Shown here piece after piece: positions 42,275 through 51,277 of a stretch of 64,000 nt of DNA. A program made the translations under genes and the position numbers. Every line of letters starts with the position of its first letter. The stretch's first letter is position 1. The stretch is from Nocardioides oceani (GTDB lineage Bacteria > Actinomycetota > Actinomycetes > Propionibacteriales > Nocardioidaceae): contig NZ_JAUHJQ010000001.1 in the NCBI RefSeq assembly GCF_030412965.1, forward strand, positions 460,060 through 524,059, in the 5' to 3' direction. Under the pieces are notes generated by a model. It saw only the letters and a list, made by a program, of their open reading frames with translations. It made no database searches and had not been told where the DNA came from.

Positions 42275-43201
42275 TCAGCGGCGCTGGGGGCCCACGTCGA
42301 GGGGGCGGGGCGCACGCGGCAGCCACTCGTGGGTGACGTGGTCGACGATGTGGGTGCCGGCGGGCGCCTCGATCCGGACGACGCCGGCGGGCACGGTCCC
42401 CTCACGCAGGGCGTTGAAGACCTCCCACTCGCGCCGCTTGCGCTTGTTGCGCCACGACGTCGCGAAGGAGTCCGGGTCCGTCCAGTGGGCGAACTCGTCG
42501 CCGTCGAGGTACTTCAGCTCCACGCACAGCCCGAACGGCAGCCCGATCGACCGCACGTCCTCCGGCGTCGTGCGGATCTCCCACTCGAACGCCTTGGTGT
42601 AGACGAAGTCCGGCCCGATCGGGAAGCCCCACTCCTCGGCGTTGCGCAGGCCGAGGTCGAGGTACCCGAGGGAGTCCGAGGCCAGGAAGAGCGGATGCCG
42701 CGGCACGCGGACGATCGTCTGCACGTCGCCGACCTGCCAGGACAGGTCCGCGATGGAGACCTCGCCCTCGGTGGTCAGCACCATGTCGCCGTCCCACTTC
42801 CAGGAGTAGCGCGTGCCGACCTGCGCGAAGCACCAGTTGTAGAAGTACGACAGCGAGTGCACCGACAGCTCGTGCACGGCCAGGTGCTCGGCGCCGGCGC
42901 GGGCGACCGCGAAGGGGTACGACGTCAGGGTGAGCCGGTCCGCCCGGCCGTGCCGCTCGGCGGTCTCCCGGACGACGTCGGGGGTGCCGTCGGTCGAGCC
43001 GTTGTCGACCACGAGGACGTGGTCGCAGGCCCGCAGCAGCGGCGGCAGCACGAACGGCAGCGACGGCGCCTCGTCCTTGACCCGCAGCACCGCGGTGGTG
43101 CCCGGGCGCAGGCCCTCGGGCCGGGTCCAGGGCCAGGTGATGTCGTAGTCGGTGTGGCCCTCGAGGTTGCTCAGGCCGGTGCGGCCCAGGTGCGCCGTCA
43201 C
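42275..43201 (-). CDS. Family 2-like glycosyltransferase
   Basis: 308 residues. GT-A nucleotide-binding strand and DxD-like region are seen in TAVLRVKDEAPSL, VLVVDNGSTDGTPDVV and SWKWDGDMVL. The likely product is a surface glycan, given the sulfotransferase and second glycosyltransferase beside it. GTG start overlaps the sulfotransferase stop (GTGA). The repeat array follows within 20 bp of the stop. Confidence 0.82.
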   Translation of the reverse strand: MTAHLGRTGLSNLEGHTDYDITWPWTRPEGLRPGTTAVLRVKDEAPSLPFVLPPLLRACDHVLVVDNGSTDGTPDVVRETAERHGRADRLTLTSYPFAVARAGAEHLAVHELSVHSLSYFYNWCFAQVGTRYSWKWDGDMVLTTEGEVSIADLSWQVGDVQTIVRVPRHPLFLASDSLGYLDLGLRNAEEWGFPIGPDFVYTKAFEWEIRTTPEDVRSIGLPFGLCVELKYLDGDEFAHWTDPDSFATSWRNKRKRREWEVFNALREGTVPAGVVRIEAPAGTHIVDHVTHEWLPRAPRPLDVGPQRR

Positions 43202-44355
43202 GGGCGGGTCTTGCCGACGGCCTTGCGCAGTCCGCGGCGCACCGACGGCGGGATGGCCGCGCGCAGCCCGTGGGGGATCCGGTCCGCGAGGTCACCGGCG
43301 GGAGCGGCCGGGGCCCGGCCCGGACGGGCGGCGGGCGCGCGGCCCTTGAGCTCGCGGCGCACCCGCTGCTCGGCGGCGACCACCGAGGAGCGCGAGATGG
43401 CCTCGGACTCCTCGTAGAGCTCGACGTACGCCTCGCGCAGCTGGTCGAGGGTGCGGTGCACCTCGGGGGTGTCGCCGCCGGGGTCGGCGAGCTTGTTCAG
43501 CTCGGTCCAGGTGTCGGCGGTCAGCTCGTGGAGGCGGCGGGGCAGGCCGAGGTCCTCCAGGGACTGGGTGACCCGGCGCAGGGACGGGTCGACGAAGCGG
43601 TGGCCGTCGCGGATCTGCTCGCTGCGCGCGTGCAGGACGTGCTGCAGGCCGAGCGTCTCGCCGGCGTGCATGCAGGTCCGGGTCCAGTCGTCGAGGAGGT
43701 CGCCGTACCGCACGAAGACCCGCGCGCTGCCGTCGACCGCTCCGTCGGTCCCGTCCGCGCCGGCCTCCGCGGAGGCGCGGGTGGCGCGCTCGGTGTGCAG
43801 CAGCATGTTCAGCCAGGACGCCGCGAGGTGGGCGGAGCCGAGGCGGTTCTTGTAGTAGGTCTGCTTGCTGCCGACGACCTCGGCCGGCGGCCGGAGCATC
43901 GTGGCGAAGACCGGGGTGGCGCCGGTGCGCACGGCGGCCACGCGCCACAGCGAGAGGAACCACGCCAGGCGCGGGTCCTTGACGACCAGCTCGCTGCTGA
44001 CGGCGAAGTGCGACTCCAGCCACTCGGCGGTGGTGATCCGCTCCTTCTCCCGGGTGGAGACCCGGCCGGTCTCGAACCACGCGTCGGGGCGGGAGTCGCT
44101 CACCTGCACGCCGGCCTCCTTGAGGAGGCGGTCGTGGTGCTCGACGGCCCACGCCGGCTCGCCGAACCCCTTGGGGTTGGTCTCGTCGGCCACGACCTCC
44201 GGCTGCGGCACGTGCAGGCCGAGGATCTGCATCAGGCCGGCCATCGTGCTGGTGCCGCTGCGTCCGGCACCGGCGACGAACAGCACCTTGCGCGGGTAGT
44301 CGGTGGGGTCGACGGCCGAGGGGTCCACGGGCGGCTGCGCTGCGGGGGCACTCAC
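43198..44355 (-). CDS. Sulfotransferase family protein
   Basis: 385 residues. PAPS 5'-phosphosulfate loop VLFVAGAGRSGTSTMAGLM near residue 25-43, and a second PAPS-type region near VVKDPRLAWFLSLW and ATMLRPPAEVVGSK. It probably transfers sulfate to a carbohydrate made by the flanking glycosyltransferases. The C-terminal 60 residues are basic and Pro/Ala-rich. GTG start at 44355, divergent from the next glycosyltransferase by 34 bp. Confidence 0.83.
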   Translation of the reverse strand: MSAPAAQPPVDPSAVDPTDYPRKVLFVAGAGRSGTSTMAGLMQILGLHVPQPEVVADETNPKGFGEPAWAVEHHDRLLKEAGVQVSDSRPDAWFETGRVSTREKERITTAEWLESHFAVSSELVVKDPRLAWFLSLWRVAAVRTGATPVFATMLRPPAEVVGSKQTYYKNRLGSAHLAASWLNMLLHTERATRASAEAGADGTDGAVDGSARVFVRYGDLLDDWTRTCMHAGETLGLQHVLHARSEQIRDGHRFVDPSLRRVTQSLEDLGLPRRLHELTADTWTELNKLADPGGDTPEVHRTLDQLREAYVELYEESEAISRSSVVAAEQRVRRELKGRAPAARPGRAPAAPAGDLADRIPHGLRAAIPPSVRRGLRKAVGKTRP

Positions 44356-44389
44356 GACCGAGGAGCCTATCGCTCACTACTGTCGGGCC

Positions 44390-45517
44390 ATGCAGCTGCG
44401 ACCGTGGGCACGTCGGACGGGCGCCCGCTCACGGGTCAGCGTGGTCGTCCCGGTCTACCGCGTCGAGCAGTACGTCGCCGCGTGCCTGGACAGCGTGCTG
44501 GCGCAGGCGTCCCGGGGCCTCGACCTCGAGGTGGTCGTCGTCGACGACGGCTCCCCCGACGCATCCGGCGCGATCGCGGACGCCTACGCCGAGCGGGACC
44601 CGCGGGTCCGCGTCGTGCACACCGGCAACCACGGCCTCGGTGCCGCGCGCAACGAGGGGCTGCGCCACGTGACCGGCGACCTGGTGACGTTCGCGGACTC
44701 CGACGACGTCGTGCCGCCCGGGGCGTACGCGACCCTGCTGCGGCACCTGCAGCGCACCGACAGCGACTTCGTGACCGGGTCGGTGGCCCGGTGGGAGGAC
44801 GGCGGGCTGGCCGAGCCGCCGTGGATGCGCCGCCTGCACGCCACCCGGGAGGCGCTGACCATCGAGGAGCACCCGGAGCTCCTCGGGGACGTCTTCGCGT
44901 GGAACAAGCTGTTCCGCCGGGACTTCTGGGAGGGCGCTGGCCTGGCGTGGCCCGAGGGCGTGCGCTACGAGGACCAGCCGACGACGACCGACGCCTACCT
45001 GCGCGCCCGGCGGTTCGGCGTGGTGCCCGAGGTGGTCTACCACTGGCGGATCCGCCACGACGGCACCTCGATCACCCAGCAGCGCTCCTCCCTGGAGGAC
45101 CTGCGCGACCGCTGGGCGACCAAGCGGATGGCGCTGGCCAGCGTCGAGGCGCACGGCTCGGAGGCCGTGACCCGCGTCTTCCGCGACCGGGTGCTGGCCG
45201 GCGACCTGCACCGCTACTTCGACGAGATCCCCGGCTGCCCCGACGCGTGGTGGGAGCTGCTCCACGCCGGCGTGGTCGAGCTGTACAGCGCTCGGTCGCT
45301 GACCCACTCGGGCCTGACGCCGGCGTACCGGCTCGTCGGGTGGCTGGTCGAGCAGGGCCGGCGCGAGGACGCGGCGGCGGTCGTGTCGCACCTGCGCGCG
45401 CTGGACGGCCCGCTGCCGCGGGTGCAGACGCCGACAGGGCCGCGGCTGGACGTGCCGGTCATCGACCTGCGCACCGTCGCACCCGCGGCCCTGGAGCTGC
45501 GTCCGCACGAGGCCTAG
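44390..45517 (+). CDS. Family 2 glycosyltransferase
   Basis: 375 residues. Classic GT2 start RVSVVVPVYRVEQYVAACLD, VVVVDDGSPDASG and the DxD-equivalent TFADSDDVVPP, then FAWNKLFRRDFW typical of teichoic acid or capsule glycosyltransferases. ATG at 44390 follows no clear ribosome site. Its TAG stop overlaps the opposite-strand TAG of the binding-protein gene in one CTAG. Confidence 0.88.
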   Translation: MQLRPWARRTGARSRVSVVVPVYRVEQYVAACLDSVLAQASRGLDLEVVVVDDGSPDASGAIADAYAERDPRVRVVHTGNHGLGAARNEGLRHVTGDLVTFADSDDVVPPGAYATLLRHLQRTDSDFVTGSVARWEDGGLAEPPWMRRLHATREALTIEEHPELLGDVFAWNKLFRRDFWEGAGLAWPEGVRYEDQPTTTDAYLRARRFGVVPEVVYHWRIRHDGTSITQQRSSLEDLRDRWATKRMALASVEAHGSEAVTRVFRDRVLAGDLHRYFDEIPGCPDAWWELLHAGVVELYSARSLTHSGLTPAYRLVGWLVEQGRREDAAAVVSHLRALDGPLPRVQTPTGPRLDVPVIDLRTVAPAALELRPHEA

Positions 45518-46461
45518 AGCAGGCCCTCCTGCTCGAGGAAGTCGCGGGCGACGTCCTCGGGCTTCTCGCGGTCGACGGCCACGCGACCGTTGAGCTCGGT
45601 GAGGTTCTCGGTGGTGAGCGCGGCCATCAGCGCGTTGAGCACCTCCTCGACGTCGGGGTGCTCCTCGAGGAAGTCGGTCGAGACGGCCGGCACGAGGTTC
45701 TGGGCCGGCTGGATCTGCTTGTCGTCCTCGAGGACGACCAGGCCCTGGGACTCCAGGGTGCCGTCGGTGGTGCTGGTGAGGCCGAGCTGCGACTCCCCGT
45801 CGAGCACCGACTGGTAGGTCTGGTCGCTGGCGAAGCCGAGCGGGAGCACCTTGGTGACGTCGATGCCGTACTCGTCGACCAGCCCGCCCTCGCAGTCCAG
45901 GCGGCCCTCGCAGTCCGGTGCGGCGGCCAGCGTGACCGACTCGCCCTCCAGGTCGGAGAGCTTCGTGACGCCGTTCTCCTCGGCGTACTCCTGGGTCACG
46001 AAGAACGCGTTGGTGTCGGTGGCCTCGGAGACGTCGAGCAGCGTGATGCCCTGCTCCTCGAGGAGGTCGGCCCCCTCCTCGGCGAGCTCGTCGCCGTCGC
46101 CGGCGGTGAACGGCTCGGCCTTGTCGCCCAGCTTGCGGGCGTTGAGCTCGTTGACGATGCCGCCGACGTACTCCGGCACGACGTCGACGTCGCCGGGGAA
46201 GGTCTCGATGTAGACGCTGCGGGAGTCGACCAGGCGCACGGTCGGGTCGTAGCCGGCGTCCTCGAGGAGCTGCTCGTACATCGAGGCGACGAGGGTCGCC
46301 TCCGGGAAGTTCTGGCCGGAGATGCTGACCGGGCCGCCGGCGGTCGCCGCCGGCGTCGAGTCGTCCTCGGCGGGGTCCTCGGCGAGGTCGTCGCCGGCGC
46401 ACCCGGCGAGGAGGAGGGATCCCGCCGCGAGGGCGGCGGCGAGTGGGCGTCGTACCTGCAT
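45514..46461 (-). CDS. Osmoprotectant (glycine betaine/choline type) ABC transporter substrate-binding lipoprotein
   Basis: 315 residues. Lipobox LLLAGCAG (Cys about 21) after a basic N-terminus, then an OpuAC-type domain beginning VSISGQNFPEATLVASMYEQ with DVVPEYVGGIVNEL. It is anchored outside the membrane and delivers quaternary amines to the permeases. ATG at 46461; first permease 61 bp away in the same direction. Aromatic ligand residues for betaine were not verified, so substrate is by family. Confidence 0.88.
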   Translation of the reverse strand: MQVRRPLAAALAAGSLLLAGCAGDDLAEDPAEDDSTPAATAGGPVSISGQNFPEATLVASMYEQLLEDAGYDPTVRLVDSRSVYIETFPGDVDVVPEYVGGIVNELNARKLGDKAEPFTAGDGDELAEEGADLLEEQGITLLDVSEATDTNAFFVTQEYAEENGVTKLSDLEGESVTLAAAPDCEGRLDCEGGLVDEYGIDVTKVLPLGFASDQTYQSVLDGESQLGLTSTTDGTLESQGLVVLEDDKQIQPAQNLVPAVSTDFLEEHPDVEEVLNALMAALTTENLTELNGRVAVDREKPEDVARDFLEQEGLL

Positions 46462-46522
46462 GCTGGTGTTCCTTCTGTGTCCCGCGGCGCTGCTCACCGC
46501 GCGTGTCCGGATGGAGCAGGCC

Positions 46523-47251
46523 TCACCCGGCCGGGTGGTGCCCGGTCGACACAGTAGCCACGGGGTCCCGACGGTCCCGGGCGACGAGCCGCTGGAGGGT
46601 GGCCGCGAGCAGCTCCAGGACCAGCGCGACGAGAGCGACGACGACGGCGCCGGCGATGCCCTGGCCGTACTGGCTGCGGTAGAAGCCATCGGTGATCACC
46701 CGGCCCAGGCCCGGCCCGGCGACGAGCGCGGCGATGGTCGCGGTGGCCCAGACCTGCACGAGCGCGAGGCGCACGCCGGAGAGCACGAGCGGCAGCGCGA
46801 GCGGGAGCTCGACCCGCCAGAACCGCTGGGCGCCGGTCATCCCCATGCCCGTGGCGGCCTCGGTGACGTCGCCCGGGACCTCGCGGACCGCGACGTAGCC
46901 GTTGGTGATGATCGGCGGCAGCGCGAAGAGGGTGAGGGCGAGCAGGGTGGCGATGCCGGCCCGGCCGTAGGGCCCGAAGGAGTCGGTGCCGGGCCAGTCG
47001 AGGGTGACCAGCAGCGCCAGGAGCGCGAACGTCGGCACCGCCCGCCCGACGTTGGAGACGTTGACCGCGAGGAACCCGCCGCGGCCGAGGTGGCCCAGGC
47101 CGAGCGCCACCGGCAGGCCCACCAGGAGGGCGAGGAGCAGTGCGGTCGCCGTGAGCAGCAGCTGCTGGCCCAGCAGCTCGAGCATGCCGCCCTCGCCGGT
47201 CCAGCTGGAGGCGGCGAGGAGGTGGTCCCAGGCGTCGCGGAGCACCCGCAT
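46523..47251 (-). CDS. ABC transporter permease, OpuC/ProW type
   Basis: 242 residues with about six membrane helices. The EAA loop, VTEAATGMGMTGAQRFWRVELPL split around residue 140, contacts the ATPase. ATG at 47251 shares one base with the preceding permease stop (TGATG). Works with the second permease as a heterodimer. Confidence 0.88.
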   Translation of the reverse strand: MRVLRDAWDHLLAASSWTGEGGMLELLGQQLLLTATALLLALLVGLPVALGLGHLGRGGFLAVNVSNVGRAVPTFALLALLVTLDWPGTDSFGPYGRAGIATLLALTLFALPPIITNGYVAVREVPGDVTEAATGMGMTGAQRFWRVELPLALPLVLSGVRLALVQVWATATIAALVAGPGLGRVITDGFYRSQYGQGIAGAVVVALVALVLELLAATLQRLVARDRRDPVATVSTGHHPAG

Positions 47252-47973
47252 CAGTGGGCACCCCCGACCCGGGTCCACGGCGTGAGCAGCCGCTGGGCCA
47301 CCACGATCAGCGCGTCCAGCGCGAAGGCGATGACCACGCAGAGCACGGCCGCGGTCAGCAGCTCGGCCCGGAAGTTCGTGGTCACGCCGTCGCGGATCAG
47401 GTTGCCGAGCCCGCCGTGCGACACCAGCGACCCGACGGTCGTGAGGGCCACGGTCGACACCGTCGCCACCCGCAGTCCGGCCATCACGACCGGCAGCGCG
47501 AGCGGCAGCTCGATCCGCACGAGCATCCGGCCGGCGCCGTACCCCAGGCCGCGGGCGGACTCGCGCACCTCGGCCGGGACCGCGCGGAGGCCCTCGAGGA
47601 AGGCCCGCACCAGCACGGTGAGCGCGTAGAGCGCGAGACCGATGACCACCGTGGTCATCGTCAGCCCGGTGAAGGGCACGAGCAGCGGGAAGAGCGCGAT
47701 CGAGGGCACCGTGTAGAGGCCGGTGCTGAGCCCCAGCACCGTCGACTCCAGCCGAGGCAGCCGCCGGGCCAGCAGCGCCAGCGGAACGGCGATCACGACG
47801 CCCAGACCGACCGCCAGCACGGTGATCAGCAGGTGCTCGCTCGCGGCGTCCAGGATCTCCTCGCGCCGGTCGCTGACGTAGTCGAGGCAGAACCACTCGT
47901 TGGTCAGCCGGCTGTAGCAGCTCGGCTCGACCGCAGGCGCCGACGCGGCCACCCCCAGTACTGTCACGCGCAT
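47251..47973 (-). CDS. ABC transporter permease, OpuC/ProW type
   Basis: 240 residues with about five or six membrane helices (ITVLAVGLGVVIAVPLALLA, TVVIGLALYALTVLV) and EAA-type loop RESARGLGYGAGRMLVRIELPL split around residue 145. ATG at 47973 forms a CATG with a possible start on the other strand; a GTG a few codons later is possible. The ATPase gene is divergent, so one short region must carry promoters in both directions. Confidence 0.87.
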   Translation of the reverse strand: MRVTVLGVAASAPAVEPSCYSRLTNEWFCLDYVSDRREEILDAASEHLLITVLAVGLGVVIAVPLALLARRLPRLESTVLGLSTGLYTVPSIALFPLLVPFTGLTMTTVVIGLALYALTVLVRAFLEGLRAVPAEVRESARGLGYGAGRMLVRIELPLALPVVMAGLRVATVSTVALTTVGSLVSHGGLGNLIRDGVTTNFRAELLTAAVLCVVIAFALDALIVVAQRLLTPWTRVGGAH

Positions 47974-48004
47974 GGACGCTACCGGGCCTGCGGGCGGGAC
48001 GGCG

Positions 48005-48964
48005 ATGATCCGGCTCTCGGGTGTCGGGAAGACCTACGGCGACGGCACGGTCGCCGTGCAGTCGCTCGACCTCGACGTCGCCGCCGGCGAGCTGCTCTGC
48101 CTGGTCGGCCCCTCGGGGTGCGGCAAGTCGACGACCCTGAAGATGATCAACCGGCTGATCGAGCCCAGCACCGGCCGCATCGAGATCGACGGCCGCGACG
48201 TCACCGGCGAGGACCCGGTGCGGCTGCGCCGGAGCATCGGCTACGTCATCCAGCAGGTGGGCCTCTTCCCCCACCAGAAGATCCTCACCAACGTGATGAC
48301 GGTGCCGCTGTTGTACGGCGAGTCGAGGGCCACCGCGCGGGCGCGCGCCGGCGAGCTGATGGAGCTCGTTGGGCTCGACCCGGCGACGTACGCCGACCGC
48401 TACCCCCACCAGCTCTCCGGCGGCCAGCGCCAGCGCGTCGGCGTGGCCCGGGCGCTCGCGGCGAACCCGCCGGTGCTGCTGATGGACGAGCCGTTCGGCG
48501 CGGTCGACCCGGTGGTGCGGGTGCGGCTGCAGGACGAGTTCCTGCGGCTCCAGCGCGAGCTCGGCAAGACCGTCGTGCTGGTCACCCACGACATCGACGA
48601 GGCGGTGCGGATGGGCGACCGGGTCGCCGTCTTCGCCGCCGGCGGCCGGCTCGCCCAGCACGCGACGCCGGCCGAGCTGCTCGCCCGGCCGGCCGACGAC
48701 TTCGTGGCCGACTTCGTCGGCTCCGAGCGCGGGCTCCGGCGGCTCACGGTCACGCCGGTCGACCCCGAGCACCTCGAGCCGATCGACGGCGTCCGCCTCG
48801 GCGACCTCGGTGCCGCGATCGAGGTGGGCGCCACGCTCGAGGAGGCGCTCGCGGCCATGCTGCGCAGCGACCACGGCATGGTCGCCGTGCGCCGCGGGCC
48901 GGAGATGCTCGGCGTGCTCACCCCCGCCGGCGTCCACCGGGCGCTGCGGGCCTCCTTGGCCTGA
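48005..48964 (+). CDS. ABC transporter ATP-binding protein, OpuCA/ProV type
   Basis: 319 residues. Walker A CLVGPSGCGKSTT, Q-loop in VIQQVGLFPHQ, signature LSGGQRQRVGVA, Walker B VLLMDEPFGAVD and switch His in VTHDIDEAV. After about 240 a short regulatory extension ends in a CBS-like segment. ATG at 48005 has GGGACGG before it; an ATG at 47972 would overlap the divergent permease start. It energises uptake by the two permeases and lipoprotein. Confidence 0.9.
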   Translation: MIRLSGVGKTYGDGTVAVQSLDLDVAAGELLCLVGPSGCGKSTTLKMINRLIEPSTGRIEIDGRDVTGEDPVRLRRSIGYVIQQVGLFPHQKILTNVMTVPLLYGESRATARARAGELMELVGLDPATYADRYPHQLSGGQRQRVGVARALAANPPVLLMDEPFGAVDPVVRVRLQDEFLRLQRELGKTVVLVTHDIDEAVRMGDRVAVFAAGGRLAQHATPAELLARPADDFVADFVGSERGLRRLTVTPVDPEHLEPIDGVRLGDLGAAIEVGATLEEALAAMLRSDHGMVAVRRGPEMLGVLTPAGVHRALRASLA

Positions 48965-48992
48965 CCCCGAGCGCCTGCGTGGCGGCGCCGGG

Positions 48993-50081
48993 TCAGCCGA
49001 CGGGGACGTCGCGGTGCCAGGACTCGGTGACGTACTTCGTCACCCAGCCCATGGAGGTGTAGAGACCGTCGGCGCCCGTGGAGGAGTCGGCGTCGACCTC
49101 GAGCCCCACGCGGTCGCGCCCGCGGGCGGCGGCGTCGGCGATGATCGTGCGCAGCAGGCCCTTGGCCACGCCGCGGCCGCGGGCGGCCTCGAGGACGCCG
49201 AGGTACTCGACGTACGAGCCGTCGGGGCCGCCGCCGGAGCTCTCGGAGACCGCACCGACGAGGGTGCCGACCGGCGTGCGGCCGCCGTCCTCGACCAGCT
49301 CGGCGAGCCACCAGTGGTCCCAGCGGTGGCCGGGGTCCTCACGGAGGCGGTGGACGAACTCCTCGAAGGTCTCCTCGTGGTGGTTGAAGTGGTCGACGAA
49401 CGCGCCCTCGAGCACCTCGTGCACCTTGCGGAGGTCCTCGGCGTCCGGCATGCCGCCCTCGGGCGCGCGGCGGACCCGGCGGAAGACCACGCCCCGGTCC
49501 TCCCAGCGCGCGGGCTCCGGGACGAGGTCCGCTTCGTCGGAGACCACCGGGCGGCTCATCTGCCACCAGGTGCGCACGCGCTCGAAGCCGGCGTCGGCGA
49601 GCCACTTGTGCTGGCGCTCGTCGTCGGCGAACGCGCCGGTGTCGATCTGCTGCGACTCCAGGCCGCGCGCCGCTCCGAGCACCTTGGCCTGGCCCACGGC
49701 CCACTCGAACAGCACGTCGGAGCAGGCCTTCGCGACCCGCTCGGGCAGGTCGCGCTCGACGACGTGCACGAAGAGCATCCGGCCGGCGGCCCGGTCGTGG
49801 GCGCTGCCCCAGGCGCGGATCTCGCCGTCGGCGTCGCGGACGACGACGTTCTGGCGGGTCCGCAGGCCGTGCTCGGAGACCTCGACGAGGACGTCGTCGA
49901 CCCCTGCTCCGGCCCACCCGCGACCGTGCCGCTCGTGGGCTCGCAGCAGGTGGGTGAGCCGCGCGACGTCGAACCGGTCGGCCGGGTCGGGGCTCCCGAC
50001 CGCCCATCCGCTCGGGAGCTCCGGCGCCTCCGCCACGAGCTCCTCGGGGTCGTTCTCGAACCGGGAGTCCTCAGGGATCAC
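48993..50081 (-). CDS. GNAT family acetyltransferase with two GNAT halves
   Basis: 362 residues. The C-terminal half has the acetyl-CoA loop YLGVLEAARGRGVAKGLL and ends with YTSMGWVTKYVTESW; the N-terminal half shows a weaker GNAT fold (AKACSDVLFEWAVGQAK). Two-domain layout recalls mycothiol synthase MshD, but the specificity is not clear. GTG start at 50081 with GGGGAGA upstream. Convergent with the ATPase gene. Confidence 0.82.
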   Translation of the reverse strand: MIPEDSRFENDPEELVAEAPELPSGWAVGSPDPADRFDVARLTHLLRAHERHGRGWAGAGVDDVLVEVSEHGLRTRQNVVVRDADGEIRAWGSAHDRAAGRMLFVHVVERDLPERVAKACSDVLFEWAVGQAKVLGAARGLESQQIDTGAFADDERQHKWLADAGFERVRTWWQMSRPVVSDEADLVPEPARWEDRGVVFRRVRRAPEGGMPDAEDLRKVHEVLEGAFVDHFNHHEETFEEFVHRLREDPGHRWDHWWLAELVEDGGRTPVGTLVGAVSESSGGGPDGSYVEYLGVLEAARGRGVAKGLLRTIIADAAARGRDRVGLEVDADSSTGADGLYTSMGWVTKYVTESWHRDVPVG

Positions 50082-50154
50082 GAAGGAGAAGTCTCCCCGG
50101 AGCGGGGTGGGGCAAACCCCGGGCCGGTGTGGCGAACCACGCGTCGTCCGCGGG

Positions 50155-50769
50155 TCAGGCGCGCTTGCGCAGCGACTCGGCGCTCTGCCAAGCCGCGGTC
50201 ACGACCTCGAGCTCGGCACGGAGGACGTCGACCTCCTGCTCGAGCTCGGCCATCCGCACGATCGCCTCGGCCGCGCGCTCCTCGGCGGCGTCGAGGTCCG
50301 CGGCCAGGTCGGCGCGGGCCCGGTCGGCGGCGTCCGCGCGGCGCGCCTCGGCGCCCACCTTGAGGGTCGCGTCGGCGACCCGCTGCTGCGCGGCGGTCAG
50401 CCCCTGCTCGAGGTCGGCGATGCTCGCCTCGCGCTCGGCGATGCGCCGCTCGACGGTCTCGACGTACGCCGCGTGCTCGGCGGCACGGTCGTCGCTCATC
50501 CGGCGGTAGGCCTGCGCCTGCTCGGCACGGTCGCGGGCGGCGTCGCGCCGGGACTGGGCGAGCTCGGCGTGGGTGATCCTGGTGGCGGCCGCACCGAGGG
50601 CGACGGCGAGGACGGCCGCGGCGGCGGTCAGCGCCCACGAGCCGGTCGCCAGGGCCGCGGCGACGAGGACCGCGCTGAGGACGAGCAGCCCCACGGCGAC
50701 GGTCAGCCGCGTCGAGCGCTGCCGACGACGCGAGGCGGACGTGACCGGTGTTGCTGCTGGGGTTGCCAT
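50155..50769 (-). CDS. Membrane protein with long cytoplasmic coiled coil
   Basis: 204 residues. Two adjacent hydrophobic helices (about 22-40 LTVAVGLLVLSAVLVAAAL and 44-62) are followed by about 140 residues of Ala/Glu/Arg-rich heptads, a long coiled coil. A coiled-coil or Ala/Arg-rich membrane protein holds this place downstream of DUF3180 in mycobacteria (Rv3604c, from memory). Function unknown; a scaffold or envelope role is possible. ATG at 50769, 10 bp from DUF3180. Confidence 0.8.
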   Translation of the reverse strand: MATPAATPVTSASRRRQRSTRLTVAVGLLVLSAVLVAAALATGSWALTAAAAVLAVALGAAATRITHAELAQSRRDAARDRAEQAQAYRRMSDDRAAEHAAYVETVERRIAEREASIADLEQGLTAAQQRVADATLKVGAEARRADAADRARADLAADLDAAEERAAEAIVRMAELEQEVDVLRAELEVVTAAWQSAESLRKRA

Positions 50770-50779
50770 GTCGAGCAGG

Positions 50780-51277
50780 TTAGGGCGCCGGGTCGTCGGA
50801 CCGGACGCGACACGCTCGCTCCAGCAGCAACGCGGCGATCGCCACACCGGCGCCGGCGAGCGCGGCAGCGGCTGAGCGCCACGCGCGCTGCTCGGCGAGC
50901 TCGGCCGGCACGCCGATCCACGACACGGCGTACCCGAGGTAGCCGCCGGCCACGAGCGCGCCGACGTACGCGCACGCGCGAGCCAGCACCAACCGGTTGA
51001 CCGCCTGCTGCGGGTCGAGCCGCTCGCGGCGCACGTGCACCTGGCGGTGCGTCACCCAGGCGGTCGCGCCGAGGATCGCCACGACGAGCAGCAGCGCGAG
51101 CGGCTGGGCCCAGGTGATGATCGGCGCGGTGCCGTACCTGTCCGCGACCGGGTGCACGAGCCACCCGCCGACCAGCCCGGCGATCGCCCACCCCGTGAGG
51201 GCGGCGGGCGAGGTGGGCCGCAGGGTCCCGCCCGGCTCCTCCCCCGGCGGACCGGGGGTGCCGAGCGGGTCGCTCAC
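50780..51277 (-). CDS. DUF3180 integral membrane protein
   Basis: 165 residues with four membrane helices (AALTGWAIAGLVGGWLV, PLALLLVVAILGATAWV, AYVGALVAGGYLGYAVSW, SAAAALAGAGVAIAALLL). It carries the basic loop RRERLDPQQAVNRLVLARA. The gene always follows folK in actinobacteria and its job is unknown. GTG start overlaps the folK stop (GTGA). Confidence 0.88.
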   Translation of the reverse strand: MSDPLGTPGPPGEEPGGTLRPTSPAALTGWAIAGLVGGWLVHPVADRYGTAPIITWAQPLALLLVVAILGATAWVTHRQVHVRRERLDPQQAVNRLVLARACAYVGALVAGGYLGYAVSWIGVPAELAEQRAWRSAAAALAGAGVAIAALLLERACRVRSDDPAP

